Shown: positions 44,556-53,781, counted from the stretch's first letter. The stretch: DNA of 64,000 nt from CAWBCR01 sp963787375 (GCA_963787375.1 CAWBCR010000017.1:248001-312000); one strand, 5' to 3'. Program-made: numbers and translations. The notes: generated by a model not told the origin, from the letters alone.

Positions 44556-45413
44556 TTACCACCGCTTCACGCCTTCCGGAAACGCAATCGCCTTGAATGC
44601 GGCGGCGCGCTCCTCCAGCGGCTCCTCGACGGCCATACGCTCAATAGCGGACCCCAACTGCACGCCATGGCAGTCGGTGTGCGTTACCATGTACTGCGCG
44701 GTGTCCGGCCCGGAAAGCGCCGCGCCGTGCGCCAGCAGGATCACGTCCGGTTTCTGCGAGCGCGCAAAGTCGTAGTGCTCCTGAGATCGCTCCGCCATCT
44801 CCTCGATGCCGCGACCGCCGCTGTAGCCGGTCGTGCCGCCGCGTGTGATGCCTGCGTGGAAGATGTAGATGTCGGGCGGGGCGTTCTCGAACAGCCGCTT
44901 CGCGTCCTCCATGTTGAAGGCGTATCCGATGGTCAGCATGTCAAGGTCGCGGGCGATGTTGATCATGTTCAACTCGTGCTCGTAGCCCAGGCCGGTCGCT
45001 TCCAGCGTCCTGCGGAACTCCCCGTCATGCCAGGCGACGGTCGGGAAGTTGTGCACGCCGGAGTAGCCGATGTGCTTCAGGTCTTCAAGGTACAGGCGCA
45101 TGTCGCGCAGCGGGTCGACGCCCGCCACACCGGCGATGACCGGCACTTCCTTGACCTGCGGCAGCACCTCGCGCTTGCCCATGTTGTAGATCAGCTCGTT
45201 GTTGTCGAGGATGGGCAGCATTCCGGCCAGCGATCCGTAGCCTTGCATGCGGAAGTAGCCGGTGTTGTACACGCCCAGGATGTCCACGCCGCCGCGCTCG
45301 ATGAACTTGGCTGCGATGCCATTACCGGCCCCGGTCATGACCAATGGCTTTGGTTTCTTGATCTCTGCCCACAGCCTATCCAGGAATTCCTGGCGCGTAT
45401 AGCGTTTCGCCAT
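44556..45413 (-). CDS. TIM-barrel protein of the PEP-hydrolase-like/Tm-1 C-terminal family
   Basis: 285 residues. Motifs GAGNGIAAKFIERGGVDILGVYNTGYFRM and PVIAGVAGVDPLRDM belong to the TIM-barrel signal-transduction family (PF09370), the C-terminal half of plant Tm-1. Enzymatic activity is not established. It follows the UPF0261 gene (28-base gap), as in most genomes that have the pair. Confidence 0.85.
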   Translation of the reverse strand: MAKRYTRQEFLDRLWAEIKKPKPLVMTGAGNGIAAKFIERGGVDILGVYNTGYFRMQGYGSLAGMLPILDNNELIYNMGKREVLPQVKEVPVIAGVAGVDPLRDMRLYLEDLKHIGYSGVHNFPTVAWHDGEFRRTLEATGLGYEHELNMINIARDLDMLTIGYAFNMEDAKRLFENAPPDIYIFHAGITRGGTTGYSGGRGIEEMAERSQEHYDFARSQKPDVILLAHGAALSGPDTAQYMVTHTDCHGVQLGSAIERMAVEEPLEERAAAFKAIAFPEGVKRW

Positions 45414-45441
45414 GTCGGTTTCTCCTTACGAGGGTCAATTG

Positions 45442-46668
45442 TCAGCCTTTGTGCTTCTTCTCGATCAGCTCGATGAGCAGCTTTGCTGCCTCGGTCGCAA
45501 ACGCAGGGTCCTCGATGTACGTGTCGCGCTCGATGATCCTGACATTCGGCGGCAGGTTGGCCTTCAGCGCGTCAACAAACGCCTGGTCGGACTGCGGGTC
45601 ATAGAAGCCCTCACCTTTGACAGCGTAGCTATCGTAGCCAGCGGTGGGGATCATGAAGATGGCCTCGTCCGTGGTGTGTTTGAGGCGTGTGGCCACTTCC
45701 TTGCCCACGCGGGCCATTTCTTCGGCGTTGAGCCGCACGTCAGTGATCTTGGGGCTGTGCCGGATCAGCGTGCGCGTGTTGAACGGCGGTGGCACCGTTT
45801 CAGGCTCGTTGTAGACCAGCACTTCAATCGCGCCGGGGGCCAGCACCTGCGGCAGGCCGAGCTTACCGGCAGTCGTCAGCCGCTTGTCGCCGCCCGCCAG
45901 CAGCGCGTGGAACATCTCGTTGGAGACTTCGATGGTGGAGAAGTCCAGCACGGCGGTGATGACGCCCTCTTCCATAAGTTGCTCCATCGCCCGGCCACCG
46001 GTTCCTACCGCGTGAAACACGATGGTTTCGTATCCGGCGCTCTCCAGCACTTCGACGGCCTTCATCGCGCCCTGCGTGGTGATGCCTACCGTCGTGATCC
46101 CGATCAGATGCTTGCCGCTCGCTTCCATCGGGACGTTAGCCAGCGCCATGCCGACCGCTGCCCCGGCAGCGTTGGCCAGGATGGTGCGCATCACCGGGTT
46201 CAGCCCTAGAATGTCTGTCACCGAATACATCATCGTGATGTCTTTGATGTCCACCCAGGGGGCCACGTTGCCCGAAGCCATCGTGGACACCATCACTTTG
46301 GGGAAGCCGTAGGGCAGCGCCCGCATGACGGTCGTCGCCAGCGTGGTGCCCTGCGTGCCGCCCATCGACACTAGGCCGTGGACTTTGCCCTCGCCCGCCA
46401 GCCGGGTGACGATCTTAGTCGCCCCGGCGGCCATCACCGGCGCGGCGACCTCGCGGTCAGGGTGCCGCAGCAGCTCTGGCAGCGGCGTGCCGCCTGCTTC
46501 GGCTACCTCCTCGCGCGTCACGTCGGCTTTTGTCGCCGGTTGGCCGACCACGCCCACGTCGACGACGAGCGCCTTTTCGCCCAACTTTTCGATCTGCCCG
46601 CGCAGATACTCCGCTTCGACACCTTTCGTGTCAAGCGTTGCGAGCACAACAATCGTCTTGTTGCTCAT
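45442..46668 (-). CDS. Tm-1-like ATP-binding protein (UPF0261)
   Basis: 408 residues, the N-terminal half of the Tm-1 architecture: VLATLDTKGVEAEYLRGQIE, SMGGTQGTTLATTVMRALPYG and HAVGTGGRAMEQLM. In tomato the fused version inhibits tobamovirus replication; in bacteria the pair is metabolic and unresolved. It is followed by its usual partner gene. A hairpin lies upstream at 46730-46759. Confidence 0.88.
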   Translation of the reverse strand: MSNKTIVVLATLDTKGVEAEYLRGQIEKLGEKALVVDVGVVGQPATKADVTREEVAEAGGTPLPELLRHPDREVAAPVMAAGATKIVTRLAGEGKVHGLVSMGGTQGTTLATTVMRALPYGFPKVMVSTMASGNVAPWVDIKDITMMYSVTDILGLNPVMRTILANAAGAAVGMALANVPMEASGKHLIGITTVGITTQGAMKAVEVLESAGYETIVFHAVGTGGRAMEQLMEEGVITAVLDFSTIEVSNEMFHALLAGGDKRLTTAGKLGLPQVLAPGAIEVLVYNEPETVPPPFNTRTLIRHSPKITDVRLNAEEMARVGKEVATRLKHTTDEAIFMIPTAGYDSYAVKGEGFYDPQSDQAFVDALKANLPPNVRIIERDTYIEDPAFATEAAKLLIELIEKKHKG

Positions 46669-46729
46669 GATCTCATCCTCTTCAGTAGTTTAGGAACGCG
46701 GCTGGTGGCCGGTCGCACGAGGGAGAGAT

Positions 46730-46759
46730 GGAGCGCCGTCCGCACAGGGGTGGCGCTCC
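46730..46759 (-). terminator. Hairpin between the isomerase-like gene and the Tm-1-like gene
   Basis: An 8-base stem (GGAGCGCC/GGCGCTCC) with a 14-base loop lies in the 119-base gap. It is weak and has no T tract, so it may only attenuate. Confidence 0.35.
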
Positions 46760-46787
46760 GCGCTTCTCGTGGACTCAGCGTGACGAA

Positions 46788-47642
46788 TCAGGCTTTGACC
46801 AGGGACTGTGCTCTCGCGATCTGCTCCTTCAGCCACGCCACCGACTTCGGCACGTTCTCCTCGCCATCGCTTTCGATGGAGAAGACGCCATCCCACTTGG
46901 TTTCGGTGAGGAAGTCGATGCATTTGGCGATGTTTGGCGCGTTGACGCCGCCGCCGATGTGCACGACCGATGCCGAGATGCCGGTGCTCTTGCCACGCGC
47001 AGCATCGGCCAGTTCCTTGCTCACGTCCTTGACGTGCACATGGGTCACATACTTGCGGACCTTCTTCAGGAACTCCAGCGGGTCGTTGCCGGCGATGAAG
47101 GTGTTGCCGGTGTCGAAGTTGATCTGGACGTACTCTGACTCGAAGTGCGAGACGATGTCGATCAGCACCTCGGCGTTGTTGGTGAAGGGGCCGTGCGGCT
47201 CGACGTTGAGGATCACCTTGTGATTCTCAGCCACTGACACGCACTGCGCGATGTGATACTTGATGGTGTCGATCTGCTCTTTATCCGGCACGCCTTCCAG
47301 CTTGTACTTGCCATCGGTGGTGTCGACGCACGGCACCCCCAGGTGGCTGGCGAACATGATCCCTCGCCGGATGAAGTCGATGCACTCCCAGCGGTTAAGC
47401 GGGAAGGATACGTCAAGCTGTGACACTTTGAGGCCGTACTTGTCGAGGGTCTTGCGCAGCTCCAGCGGATCGCTGTCGAGGGGGATGAATGGCGCAAAGC
47501 CCAGGCCAGTAAAGAACTCTGTGCCGCCGACAGCCTCAAGCTCGCAGATGTCGATGCCCTGATCCGCGATCACTTTGAAGCAGTACTCCACCGGCTTGTC
47601 CGCGTGACGCCAGTTATCCGTGTTGATCCCGATCCTGATCAT
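46788..47642 (-). CDS. Sugar phosphate isomerase/epimerase-like TIM-barrel protein
   Basis: 284 residues of the AP-endonuclease-2/xylose-isomerase-like family. VNLEPHG-like NVEPHGPF, NFDTGNTF, THVHVKD and SIES carry the usual metal ligands. The ATG at 47642 has GAAGGAGGG 6 bases upstream, so I prefer it to 47657. Probably isomerises or epimerises a keto-sugar. Located just after the SorC-type regulator. Confidence 0.85.
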   Translation of the reverse strand: MIRIGINTDNWRHADKPVEYCFKVIADQGIDICELEAVGGTEFFTGLGFAPFIPLDSDPLELRKTLDKYGLKVSQLDVSFPLNRWECIDFIRRGIMFASHLGVPCVDTTDGKYKLEGVPDKEQIDTIKYHIAQCVSVAENHKVILNVEPHGPFTNNAEVLIDIVSHFESEYVQINFDTGNTFIAGNDPLEFLKKVRKYVTHVHVKDVSKELADAARGKSTGISASVVHIGGGVNAPNIAKCIDFLTETKWDGVFSIESDGEENVPKSVAWLKEQIARAQSLVKA

Positions 47643-47687
47643 GGTGCCCTCCTTCAATAATCAGCAGCCCGGCTCAGGGCAACAGGG

Positions 47688-47718
47688 TCGCTGGCTGTGA
47701 GCCGAGAACAGCCAGCGA
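47688..47718 (-). terminator. Hairpin after the SorC-type regulator
   Basis: An 11-base stem (TCGCTGGCTGT) with a 9-base loop lies directly after the regulator stop and before the isomerase-like gene. It could end or attenuate the regulator transcript. Confidence 0.45.
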
Positions 47719-47724
47719 AGCCCA

Positions 47725-48699
47725 CTAGTATGCGCTCACCTGCGCGAGCAGTCTCTCGCCTGTCAGGTGATCTGTGACCAGTACGTTGACCAGTCTGCCT
47801 TCAAGTGCGCCCTGTATGGCTTTCAGCTTGGCTGCACCTCCTGCTACTCCCACCACCGTGTTGATCCGCCGGATGTCGTCCAGCGTCAGGCCGATGACCC
47901 GGCGATCCAGATCGGACGCGACAAGTTGGCCATCTGCATCAAAGTAGCGTAGGTTGATATCCCCTACAGCGCCTCGCTGCTGAAGCTCGGCCAGCTCTTC
48001 CCACTCCACGATGGTTCCCTGCCGGATCAGAATAGAGTCCTGCCGGGGCGCGCCGATACCCATAAAGGCCAGGCTCGCCGAAGCGCCCTGCTCCAGTGCG
48101 CCCTGCACGTGGGGGTCGGTCAGGAAGGCATCGGCAGCGGCCAGTGTCCCGGCTACGCCGGGTGCGGGCAGCAGCACCGCCTGCCCGCTCAGGATGCGGG
48201 CCAGCCGTCGCGTCAGGTCTGCGGCGTGAACCTCGTTGGTGGGGTCGCCCAGCCCGCCTAACCCCTGAACCACCGTCACGCCCTCGACCTCGCTCGTGCT
48301 CGCACTGGCGTACAACGCATTGACCATGCCCAGCAGTGAGCTGCCCCAGCTAATGGTAATCGTGTCGTGTGGCTGGATGATGCGCAGCAGATATTCGGCA
48401 GCCGCCACGCCGATCTCGCGGGTGACGGTGTCGTGGTCCTCATAGTGCGACGTTTCGACGATGACTGCCTCGTGCAGACCGTAGCGCTGCACCAGGGCCA
48501 GCTCCAGGTCGTCAAAGATGCCCATCACCGGGCGGATGCTGATGTGGACCACGCCTTCCTGGCGTGCCTCCTGGAGCAGGCGCTGCACTTTCTGGCGGGA
48601 GAGACGCAACTCGCTGCTGATGTCGGATTGGGTGAGGCCCTGCTCGTAGTACAAGCGGGCGACTTTGACCAGGAGGCGCTCGCGGTCAGTGGCTTTCAT
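47725..48699 (-). CDS. SorC/DeoR-type transcriptional regulator
   Basis: 324 residues: N-terminal helix-turn-helix (LYYEQGLTQSDISSELRLSRQKVQRLL) and a sugar-phosphate-binding domain (about 60-320, TISWGSSLLGMVNAL). Family members bind operators and respond to sugar phosphates. An inverted repeat at 48720-48745, 21 bases upstream of its start, may be its own operator. It is the first gene of the minus-strand operon. Confidence 0.9.
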   Translation of the reverse strand: MKATDRERLLVKVARLYYEQGLTQSDISSELRLSRQKVQRLLQEARQEGVVHISIRPVMGIFDDLELALVQRYGLHEAVIVETSHYEDHDTVTREIGVAAAEYLLRIIQPHDTITISWGSSLLGMVNALYASASTSEVEGVTVVQGLGGLGDPTNEVHAADLTRRLARILSGQAVLLPAPGVAGTLAAADAFLTDPHVQGALEQGASASLAFMGIGAPRQDSILIRQGTIVEWEELAELQQRGAVGDINLRYFDADGQLVASDLDRRVIGLTLDDIRRINTVVGVAGGAAKLKAIQGALEGRLVNVLVTDHLTGERLLAQVSAY

Positions 48700-48719
48700 T
48701 CTCTATTGCCTCAATGTGG

Positions 48720-48745
48720 GCAAATGCTCACATAGTGGCATTTGC
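48720..48745 (-). promoter_or_regulatory. Inverted repeat, likely operator of the SorC-type regulator
   Basis: GCAAATGC at 48720-48727 and GCATTTGC at 48738-48745 form an 8-base inverted repeat with a 10-base spacer, at a suitable distance from the start codon. A binding role is inferred from position and symmetry. Confidence 0.5.
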
Positions 48746-48936
48746 TCAATATCACTATGCCATAAGTTTGACTGCGTGTCAAGCAGGATCGAAATCACGC
48801 GGCGGCGGCGGGTTTTGGGACCATTTTGGGACACCCCCCGCGTGACAATAAGCGCCTGGGCTGCCCGCCAACCGGCGTTGATGTGCGGGAGGACTGCCAT
48901 GTACTTTGTTGGGTTTTCAAGGCTGTGACCTGGCTA

Positions 48937-48965
48937 TTGACAACCACCCGAACTTCTCCTATAGT
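48937..48965 (+). promoter_or_regulatory. Near-consensus sigma-70 promoter for the GntR operon
   Basis: TTGACA (48937-48942), 17 bases, TATAGT (48960-48965). This is the clearest promoter in the window. Transcription should start near 48972. Confidence 0.8.
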
Positions 48966-48976
48966 CTATGTAGAGA

Positions 48977-48986
48977 TGTCTAGACA
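48977..48986 (+). promoter_or_regulatory. dre-like operator TGTCTAGACA
   Basis: A perfect 10-base palindrome just after the predicted transcript start. Its GTCTAGAC core is the centre of the dre sites bound by NagR and DasR (GntR/HutC regulators of N-acetylglucosamine use). The gene that follows encodes a GntR/UTRA protein, so feedback control by it is likely. Confidence 0.6.
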
Positions 48987-49012
48987 ACCTATCTGACTGG
49001 TCTGCCTTTGCA

Positions 49013-49753
49013 ATGAACAAAGCTCTATCGAAAAACAGTGCGATCCCGCTCTACTATCAGCTCAAGATGTGGCTGCTTGAGCAGATCGATGCGGGGCAAT
49101 TCACCCCGGGCGAGCAGATTCCGACCGAGCATGAGCTGTGCCATCAATTCGACCTGAGCCGCGGCACCGTGCGCCAGGCGCTCAAAGAGCTGATCGACGA
49201 GGGGCGTCTGTACCCAGTGCGCGGGCGCGGCACGTTCATCGCCGAGCCGCCCAACGAGACGTGGTCGTTTGCCACTACAGCGAGCATCTCGGAAGCCCTT
49301 GATCACAAGGGGATCCCCTACGAAACGCCTGTGCTCGAAGTCAGCTCGAAGAAAGCGGATGCGCTAGTTGCCTCCAATCTGCTGATCGAGCCGGAGCAGC
49401 CGGTTGTATTCATCAAGCGGCTGCGCATCGTCGAGGGGCGACCGCTGGTCATCTACGAGTTGTATCTACCCGAGAGCATCGCCGCGCCGCTGCACAAGAT
49501 CGATCTGACCAACTGTGCCTTCTATCGCACGCTGGAGGAACACTGCGGTGTGCGTGTCGTGGCTATGGACCGCACCATCGGCGTCCGGCTGGCCACCGAA
49601 GAAGAAGCTCACCTGCTTGACGTGCCGCCCGGGTCTGCGGTGCAGGTTTTCGAGGAGCTGGCCTACGACAGGGCAGGCAAGCCGGTCGAGTTCAGCTACA
49701 GTGTCTTTCGGGGTGACCGCAGCCATCTCCAGTTGCGCATCACGCGGCTCTAA
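49013..49753 (+). CDS. GntR family regulator with UTRA domain (NagR/DasR-like)
   Basis: 246 residues: winged helix (IPLYYQLKMWL, QIPTEHELCHQFDLSRGTVRQAL) and UTRA effector domain (about 95-240: FIKRLRIVEGRPLVIYELYLP). NagR and DasR have this layout and sense glucosamine-6-phosphate or its N-acetyl form. The dre-like site upstream and NanE/SIS genes nearby fit amino-sugar control; the exact ligand is unknown. It has no clear ribosome site. Confidence 0.9.
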   Translation: MNKALSKNSAIPLYYQLKMWLLEQIDAGQFTPGEQIPTEHELCHQFDLSRGTVRQALKELIDEGRLYPVRGRGTFIAEPPNETWSFATTASISEALDHKGIPYETPVLEVSSKKADALVASNLLIEPEQPVVFIKRLRIVEGRPLVIYELYLPESIAAPLHKIDLTNCAFYRTLEEHCGVRVVAMDRTIGVRLATEEEAHLLDVPPGSAVQVFEELAYDRAGKPVEFSYSVFRGDRSHLQLRITRL

Positions 49754-49784
49754 CCGTTCTTCCCGCGCGAGTACAGGATAACTT

Positions 49785-50465
49785 GTGATAAAAGGCGTCG
49801 TGTTTGACCTGGACGGGCTGATGATCAACAGCGAGCCGCTGGCGTTGGAGGCATGGCAGATCAGCCTGGCCCCCTTTGGCGCAAGGCTGAGCGACGACCA
49901 GTACCGCTACCTCATCGGTGTCAGCCATGACACCTCACTGCGCTATATCGTTGACCACATCGGCATCGGAATACCGGTCGACGAGTTTGCAGCCATCTAC
50001 CACGGCAACCTGATGTCCGTGATCGACAGCGACCGTTTACAGCCAATGCCTGGCTTGCTGCCCCTGCTCGACACGTTCGCCGCGCGGGGCTATGCGCTGG
50101 GTATCGCGTCTAATAGCTCGGCGGAACACGTGCGGCGGGCGACAGCCCGCATCGGGATCGCTGCGCGGTTCGGCTGTATGGTCAGCGCAGAAGAGGTGAT
50201 GAACGGCAAGCCTGCCCCAGATGTGTACCTGGAGGCGGCTCGCCAGTTGGGGCTTGCGCCTGCCTGCTGCCTGGCCTTTGAAGACTCGCCCAGCGGCGTG
50301 CAGGCCGCGCAGGCCGCCGGCATGTACTGCGTGTTCGTGCCGAACCCCGACCTCGACATGACCAGCTTGGACGGCGTCGAAGACGTACACCCATCGCTGA
50401 TTGCGTGCCACGCCGCGCTGGATGATATTGTGCAGCGGGCATCGCGCAGAGATGGATGTGTTTGA
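49785..50465 (+). CDS. HAD superfamily phosphatase or phosphomutase
   Basis: 226 residues with VFDLDGLMIN (nucleophile Asp8, acid Asp10), ASNSSAEH and a KPAPDVY-type Lys motif (GKPAPDVYLEA), then DSPSGVQAA. The fold and cap match beta-phosphoglucomutase/sugar-phosphatase types. GTG start. Likely acts on a sugar phosphate in the pathway. Confidence 0.88.
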   Translation: MIKGVVFDLDGLMINSEPLALEAWQISLAPFGARLSDDQYRYLIGVSHDTSLRYIVDHIGIGIPVDEFAAIYHGNLMSVIDSDRLQPMPGLLPLLDTFAARGYALGIASNSSAEHVRRATARIGIAARFGCMVSAEEVMNGKPAPDVYLEAARQLGLAPACCLAFEDSPSGVQAAQAAGMYCVFVPNPDLDMTSLDGVEDVHPSLIACHAALDDIVQRASRRDGCV

Positions 50466-50499
50466 CAGGTAGCCCATCCTATCCCACAGGAGAAACGGG

Positions 50500-51381
50500 A
50501 TGCTTCGCCTGTGCGCCATTACCGACGAAATCGGCTCGACCTTCGAGCGGGCGCTGGACATCATTGGGGCCTACGGCCTGCATGATGTCGAGATCCACAC
50601 GCTGTGGGATACCTGTGTCGAAGCCCTGACCGGCGACGAGATCGCCCGGCTGGCAGCTGTGCTGGCCGAGCGCGATATGCGCATCGCGGCGCTCGACTCG
50701 ACGGTCTTCCTGCGCTGCCCGCTGCACACTGCCGAGATGCCCGAAAGCTGGAGCAAGCGCTTCCAGTCTGTCGTGGGCGATTACGCTTATCACCTGGCGG
50801 CGCTGGAACGCTGCCAGGTGGCTGCCCGGCGGCTGGAGGTGCCGTTGATCCGCATCTTTGGCTTCTGGAGCGACGGCGAAACGACGGACGAGATCGTCGC
50901 CGAGATTGCCGGGCGGCTGGCTGAGCCGGTGCGGCTGGCCGCGCAGGCCGGGGTCACGCTGGCCCTCGAAAACTGCCCGCACAGCTACCTGCCTACCACC
51001 CGACAGGCGCTGCGTGTGCTGCGCCAGGTCAACTCATCGCACCTGCGTCTGCTGTGGGACCCATCGAACGCCTTCCGCAGTGGTGAGACAGACGTGGCCA
51101 ATCTCACCGCCGAGGTGATGCCTTACCTGGCACACATGCACGTCAAAGGCGTGGTGCGCAGCGCGTCTGCCGAGCGCGGGCGTGAATATGTGGCGCTCGA
51201 AAGAGGGGATATCGACTACCACCGGCTGCTCGGGGACGTACTGGCAGCCGGTTATGAAGGATGTATCTCGTTAGAGCCGCACTATGCCCTGCCCAGGAGC
51301 GGCGTCGAGGGCGCAGCCCGCGAGTCGCTGGACAGCCTGCTGCGCATTGCCGGCTCGCTCGAAGGGGCAGGCACTAGATAG
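50500..51381 (+). CDS. Sugar phosphate isomerase/epimerase-like TIM-barrel protein
   Basis: 293 residues of the AP-endonuclease-2-like family; LALENC, WDPSNAF, HMHVKG and SLEPH carry likely metal ligands. ATG at 50500 with AGGAGAA upstream. It follows the HAD gene with a 34-base gap. Confidence 0.87.
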   Translation: MLRLCAITDEIGSTFERALDIIGAYGLHDVEIHTLWDTCVEALTGDEIARLAAVLAERDMRIAALDSTVFLRCPLHTAEMPESWSKRFQSVVGDYAYHLAALERCQVAARRLEVPLIRIFGFWSDGETTDEIVAEIAGRLAEPVRLAAQAGVTLALENCPHSYLPTTRQALRVLRQVNSSHLRLLWDPSNAFRSGETDVANLTAEVMPYLAHMHVKGVVRSASAERGREYVALERGDIDYHRLLGDVLAAGYEGCISLEPHYALPRSGVEGAARESLDSLLRIAGSLEGAGTR

Positions 51382-51397
51382 AAATGAGTCACTGTCG

Positions 51398-52066
51398 ATG
51401 AACAGAACGCTTGTTGAAGAGACCCGCGTACGGATTGCTGAAGCCGGCGCGCTGATGTTCACCCGCCATCTGACGGACACGGCGGGAGGAAATATCAGCG
51501 CGCGTGTGGACGATGTGATCTGCATCACGCCGCGCTACGCGGGCAGCAAATTTCGCTGGCAGCTTCGCCCGGAGCAGGTTCTCATCACGGACCTGGAGGG
51601 CCATCAGCTTGAAGGCGAGGGCGAAATCTCGCGCGAGGCGCGAGTCCACGTCAGGCTGCTGAATGAATTCCCGGATGGTGGGGCGGTCGTGCACGGGCAC
51701 GCGCAAAACGTGCTGGTCTTCTGTGCGACGAGGCAGCCCATCCCGCCGGTGCTGGAAGACACACTGAAGTTTGGCGAGGTGAAGGTCGCCGAGTTCTCGC
51801 CGGCGCACAGCCCGCAGCTTGCCGAGAACATCGTCGCTGTGCTGCGCGGACAGGAAGCGGCGATCCGCAAGCAGGCGGCGGCGGTCATCGCGCCCTGGCA
51901 CGGGCTGTTTGTGCTGGGCAAAGACCTCGATGCCGCGGTCGATGCCGCAGAGCGGATCGACATCAATGCCCGCTGCATCCTAATGGCGGGGCTGCTGCCG
52001 GGCGGCGCGGCGGCGCTCGCCGAATGCCGTGCGGAGCTTGTCAGGGCCATTGAGACAGCTAGATGA
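51398..52066 (+). CDS. Class II aldolase/adducin family protein (fuculose-phosphate aldolase-like)
   Basis: About 222 residues. TAGGNISARV at the start, VVHGHAQN supplying two zinc-type His, and APWHGLFVLG later are the family's signature positions. Splits a keto-sugar 1-phosphate in a retro-aldol step. It starts at ATG 51398, 17 bases after the preceding gene, and overlaps the next gene by 4 bases. Confidence 0.87.
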   Translation: MNRTLVEETRVRIAEAGALMFTRHLTDTAGGNISARVDDVICITPRYAGSKFRWQLRPEQVLITDLEGHQLEGEGEISREARVHVRLLNEFPDGGAVVHGHAQNVLVFCATRQPIPPVLEDTLKFGEVKVAEFSPAHSPQLAENIVAVLRGQEAAIRKQAAAVIAPWHGLFVLGKDLDAAVDAAERIDINARCILMAGLLPGGAAALAECRAELVRAIETAR

Positions 52067-52995
52067 TCGTCACCGTCACGCCCAACACCGCCATCGACCG
52101 CACGCTGTTCGTGCCGTCCTTCCGGCTCAATCAGACCCTCCGCGCGGGTTTGGTGGCGATTGGGATGGGCGGCAAGCCGGCAGACGCCTCGTGGATACTG
52201 GGTGAGATGGGCATCCCTAGCCTGGCGCTGGGCTTCGCGGCGGGTTCGACAGGCCGCCAGATGGAGGCCATGTTGCGGGCGCGCGGCGTGACGACTGATT
52301 TCGTGTGGGTGGGCGGCGAAACACGCGTTAACACGCTGATTGTGTGCCAGGATGGCAGCGGCCAGTCGACCATCACGGTTGAGACGCTGGTCGTCATGCC
52401 CGGCGATGTGACGGCGTTGATTGACCGCTACCAGATCGCGCTTGACGAGGCGACCTGCATCGTCATGGGCGGCAGCGTGCCGGGCCGCGTCGACCCCGTG
52501 GTCTACACGGATATGCTGCGCGGAGCACGCGAGCGCGGCATACCAGTCGTGTTCGACGCCAGCGGGCCGGCCCTACGCGCCGGGTTGGAAGGCGGGCCGG
52601 CGTTTGTCAAGCCGAACCGCGCCGAGCTGGAAGAGCTGACCGGCCAGGCTGTGCCAACCGTCGAAGCGGCTTACCACGCCGCCTGCGACGTACACGACCA
52701 GTATGGAGCATCGCTGGTTGTGACGCTGGGTGAGGACGGCGCGCTGGCCGTGCTGCCCGATCGCGCCTATCGTATCCCGCCGCTAATCATGAAAGCCGTC
52801 AGCACGGCAGGCGCAGGCGACGGTGTGCTGGCCGGGCTGGCGGCGGCGCTGGCACGCAGAGAGCCGCTGGAAGAGGGTTTGCGGCTTGGATTTGCCGCTG
52901 CCGCAGCCGTCCTGATGACGCCCTCTACCGCCGACTGCCGCCGTGTTGATGTCGAGAAGCTGCTGCCTGCCGTCGAGTTGATCCCTTACCCCTGA
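52063..52995 (+). CDS. PfkB family sugar kinase (1-phosphofructokinase/tagatose-6-phosphate kinase-like)
   Basis: 310 residues: N-terminal VTPNTAIDRT and GMGGKPAD, and the late STAGAGDG with catalytic Asp. It resembles the FruK/LacC branch that phosphorylates a ketose phosphate. Overlaps the aldolase gene by 4 bases, so the two are coupled and probably consecutive steps. Confidence 0.88.
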   Translation: MIVTVTPNTAIDRTLFVPSFRLNQTLRAGLVAIGMGGKPADASWILGEMGIPSLALGFAAGSTGRQMEAMLRARGVTTDFVWVGGETRVNTLIVCQDGSGQSTITVETLVVMPGDVTALIDRYQIALDEATCIVMGGSVPGRVDPVVYTDMLRGARERGIPVVFDASGPALRAGLEGGPAFVKPNRAELEELTGQAVPTVEAAYHAACDVHDQYGASLVVTLGEDGALAVLPDRAYRIPPLIMKAVSTAGAGDGVLAGLAAALARREPLEEGLRLGFAAAAAVLMTPSTADCRRVDVEKLLPAVELIPYP

Positions 52996-53022
52996 TACCG
53001 GGCACGCCCAAGTGAGGACGCC

Positions 53023-53772
53023 ATGACCGATCCCATTGAACGCTACCTGAACGTGTGCATCGAGCAGTTGGGCCAGCTTCGCGACCGCTCCGCAGGCGCT
53101 ATCGAGGCGGCAGGGCAGGCGGTTGCCGATGCCATTCAGAACGACCGGGGCTACTTCCTGTTCGGCAGCGGGCACTCCGCGCTGATCGCCCATGAAGCAT
53201 TCTGGCGGGCGGGCGGGCTGGCTGCCGCCCTGCCGATTGCCGACCCGCTGGGCGGCGACGCCGAGCGGCTGCCTGGCTACGGCGTGGCGCTGTTGGCCCA
53301 TTACGACCTCCAGCCGGGTGGTGTGATCGTCGTCATCTCCAATTCGGGCATCAACCCACTGCCGGTTGAGGTCGCGCTGGAATGCAAGGCGCGCCGGCTG
53401 ACGGTGATCGCGATCACCTGCCTGGCACACTCGCAGAGTGTCGCCTCGCGCCATTCCGGTGGCAAGAAGCTGTATGAGGTCGCCGACATCGTGATCGACA
53501 CGCAGGGTGCTCCCGGCGACGCCGCGCTCGACCTGCCCGGCGTGCCTGGCCGCATTGGACCGACCTCGACGCTGCTGGGCGCGGCTATCGTCGAGGCAAT
53601 TGCCGTGCAGACCGCCGCGATTCTGGCCGAACGGGGCTTTGCGCCGCCGGTGCTGGTCAGCTCCAACCTGCCCGAAGGCGACGCCCATAACCGGGCGCTG
53701 GTGGAACGCTACCAGCGCAGGTTGATCCGCTTCGAGGTGCCGACGGTCGACGTCAAACCGGCGGCGCGATAG
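53023..53772 (+). CDS. SIS-domain protein
   Basis: 249 residues with GSGHSALIAHEAF and the ISNSGINPLPVEVALECKARRLTVIAIT segment, both typical of sugar-isomerase (SIS) domains of the UPF0309 type that bind phosphosugars. No fused partner domain. Probably handles an amino-sugar phosphate. Confidence 0.85.
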   Translation: MTDPIERYLNVCIEQLGQLRDRSAGAIEAAGQAVADAIQNDRGYFLFGSGHSALIAHEAFWRAGGLAAALPIADPLGGDAERLPGYGVALLAHYDLQPGGVIVVISNSGINPLPVEVALECKARRLTVIAITCLAHSQSVASRHSGGKKLYEVADIVIDTQGAPGDAALDLPGVPGRIGPTSTLLGAAIVEAIAVQTAAILAERGFAPPVLVSSNLPEGDAHNRALVERYQRRLIRFEVPTVDVKPAAR

Positions 53773-53781
53773 GAGGATCGC

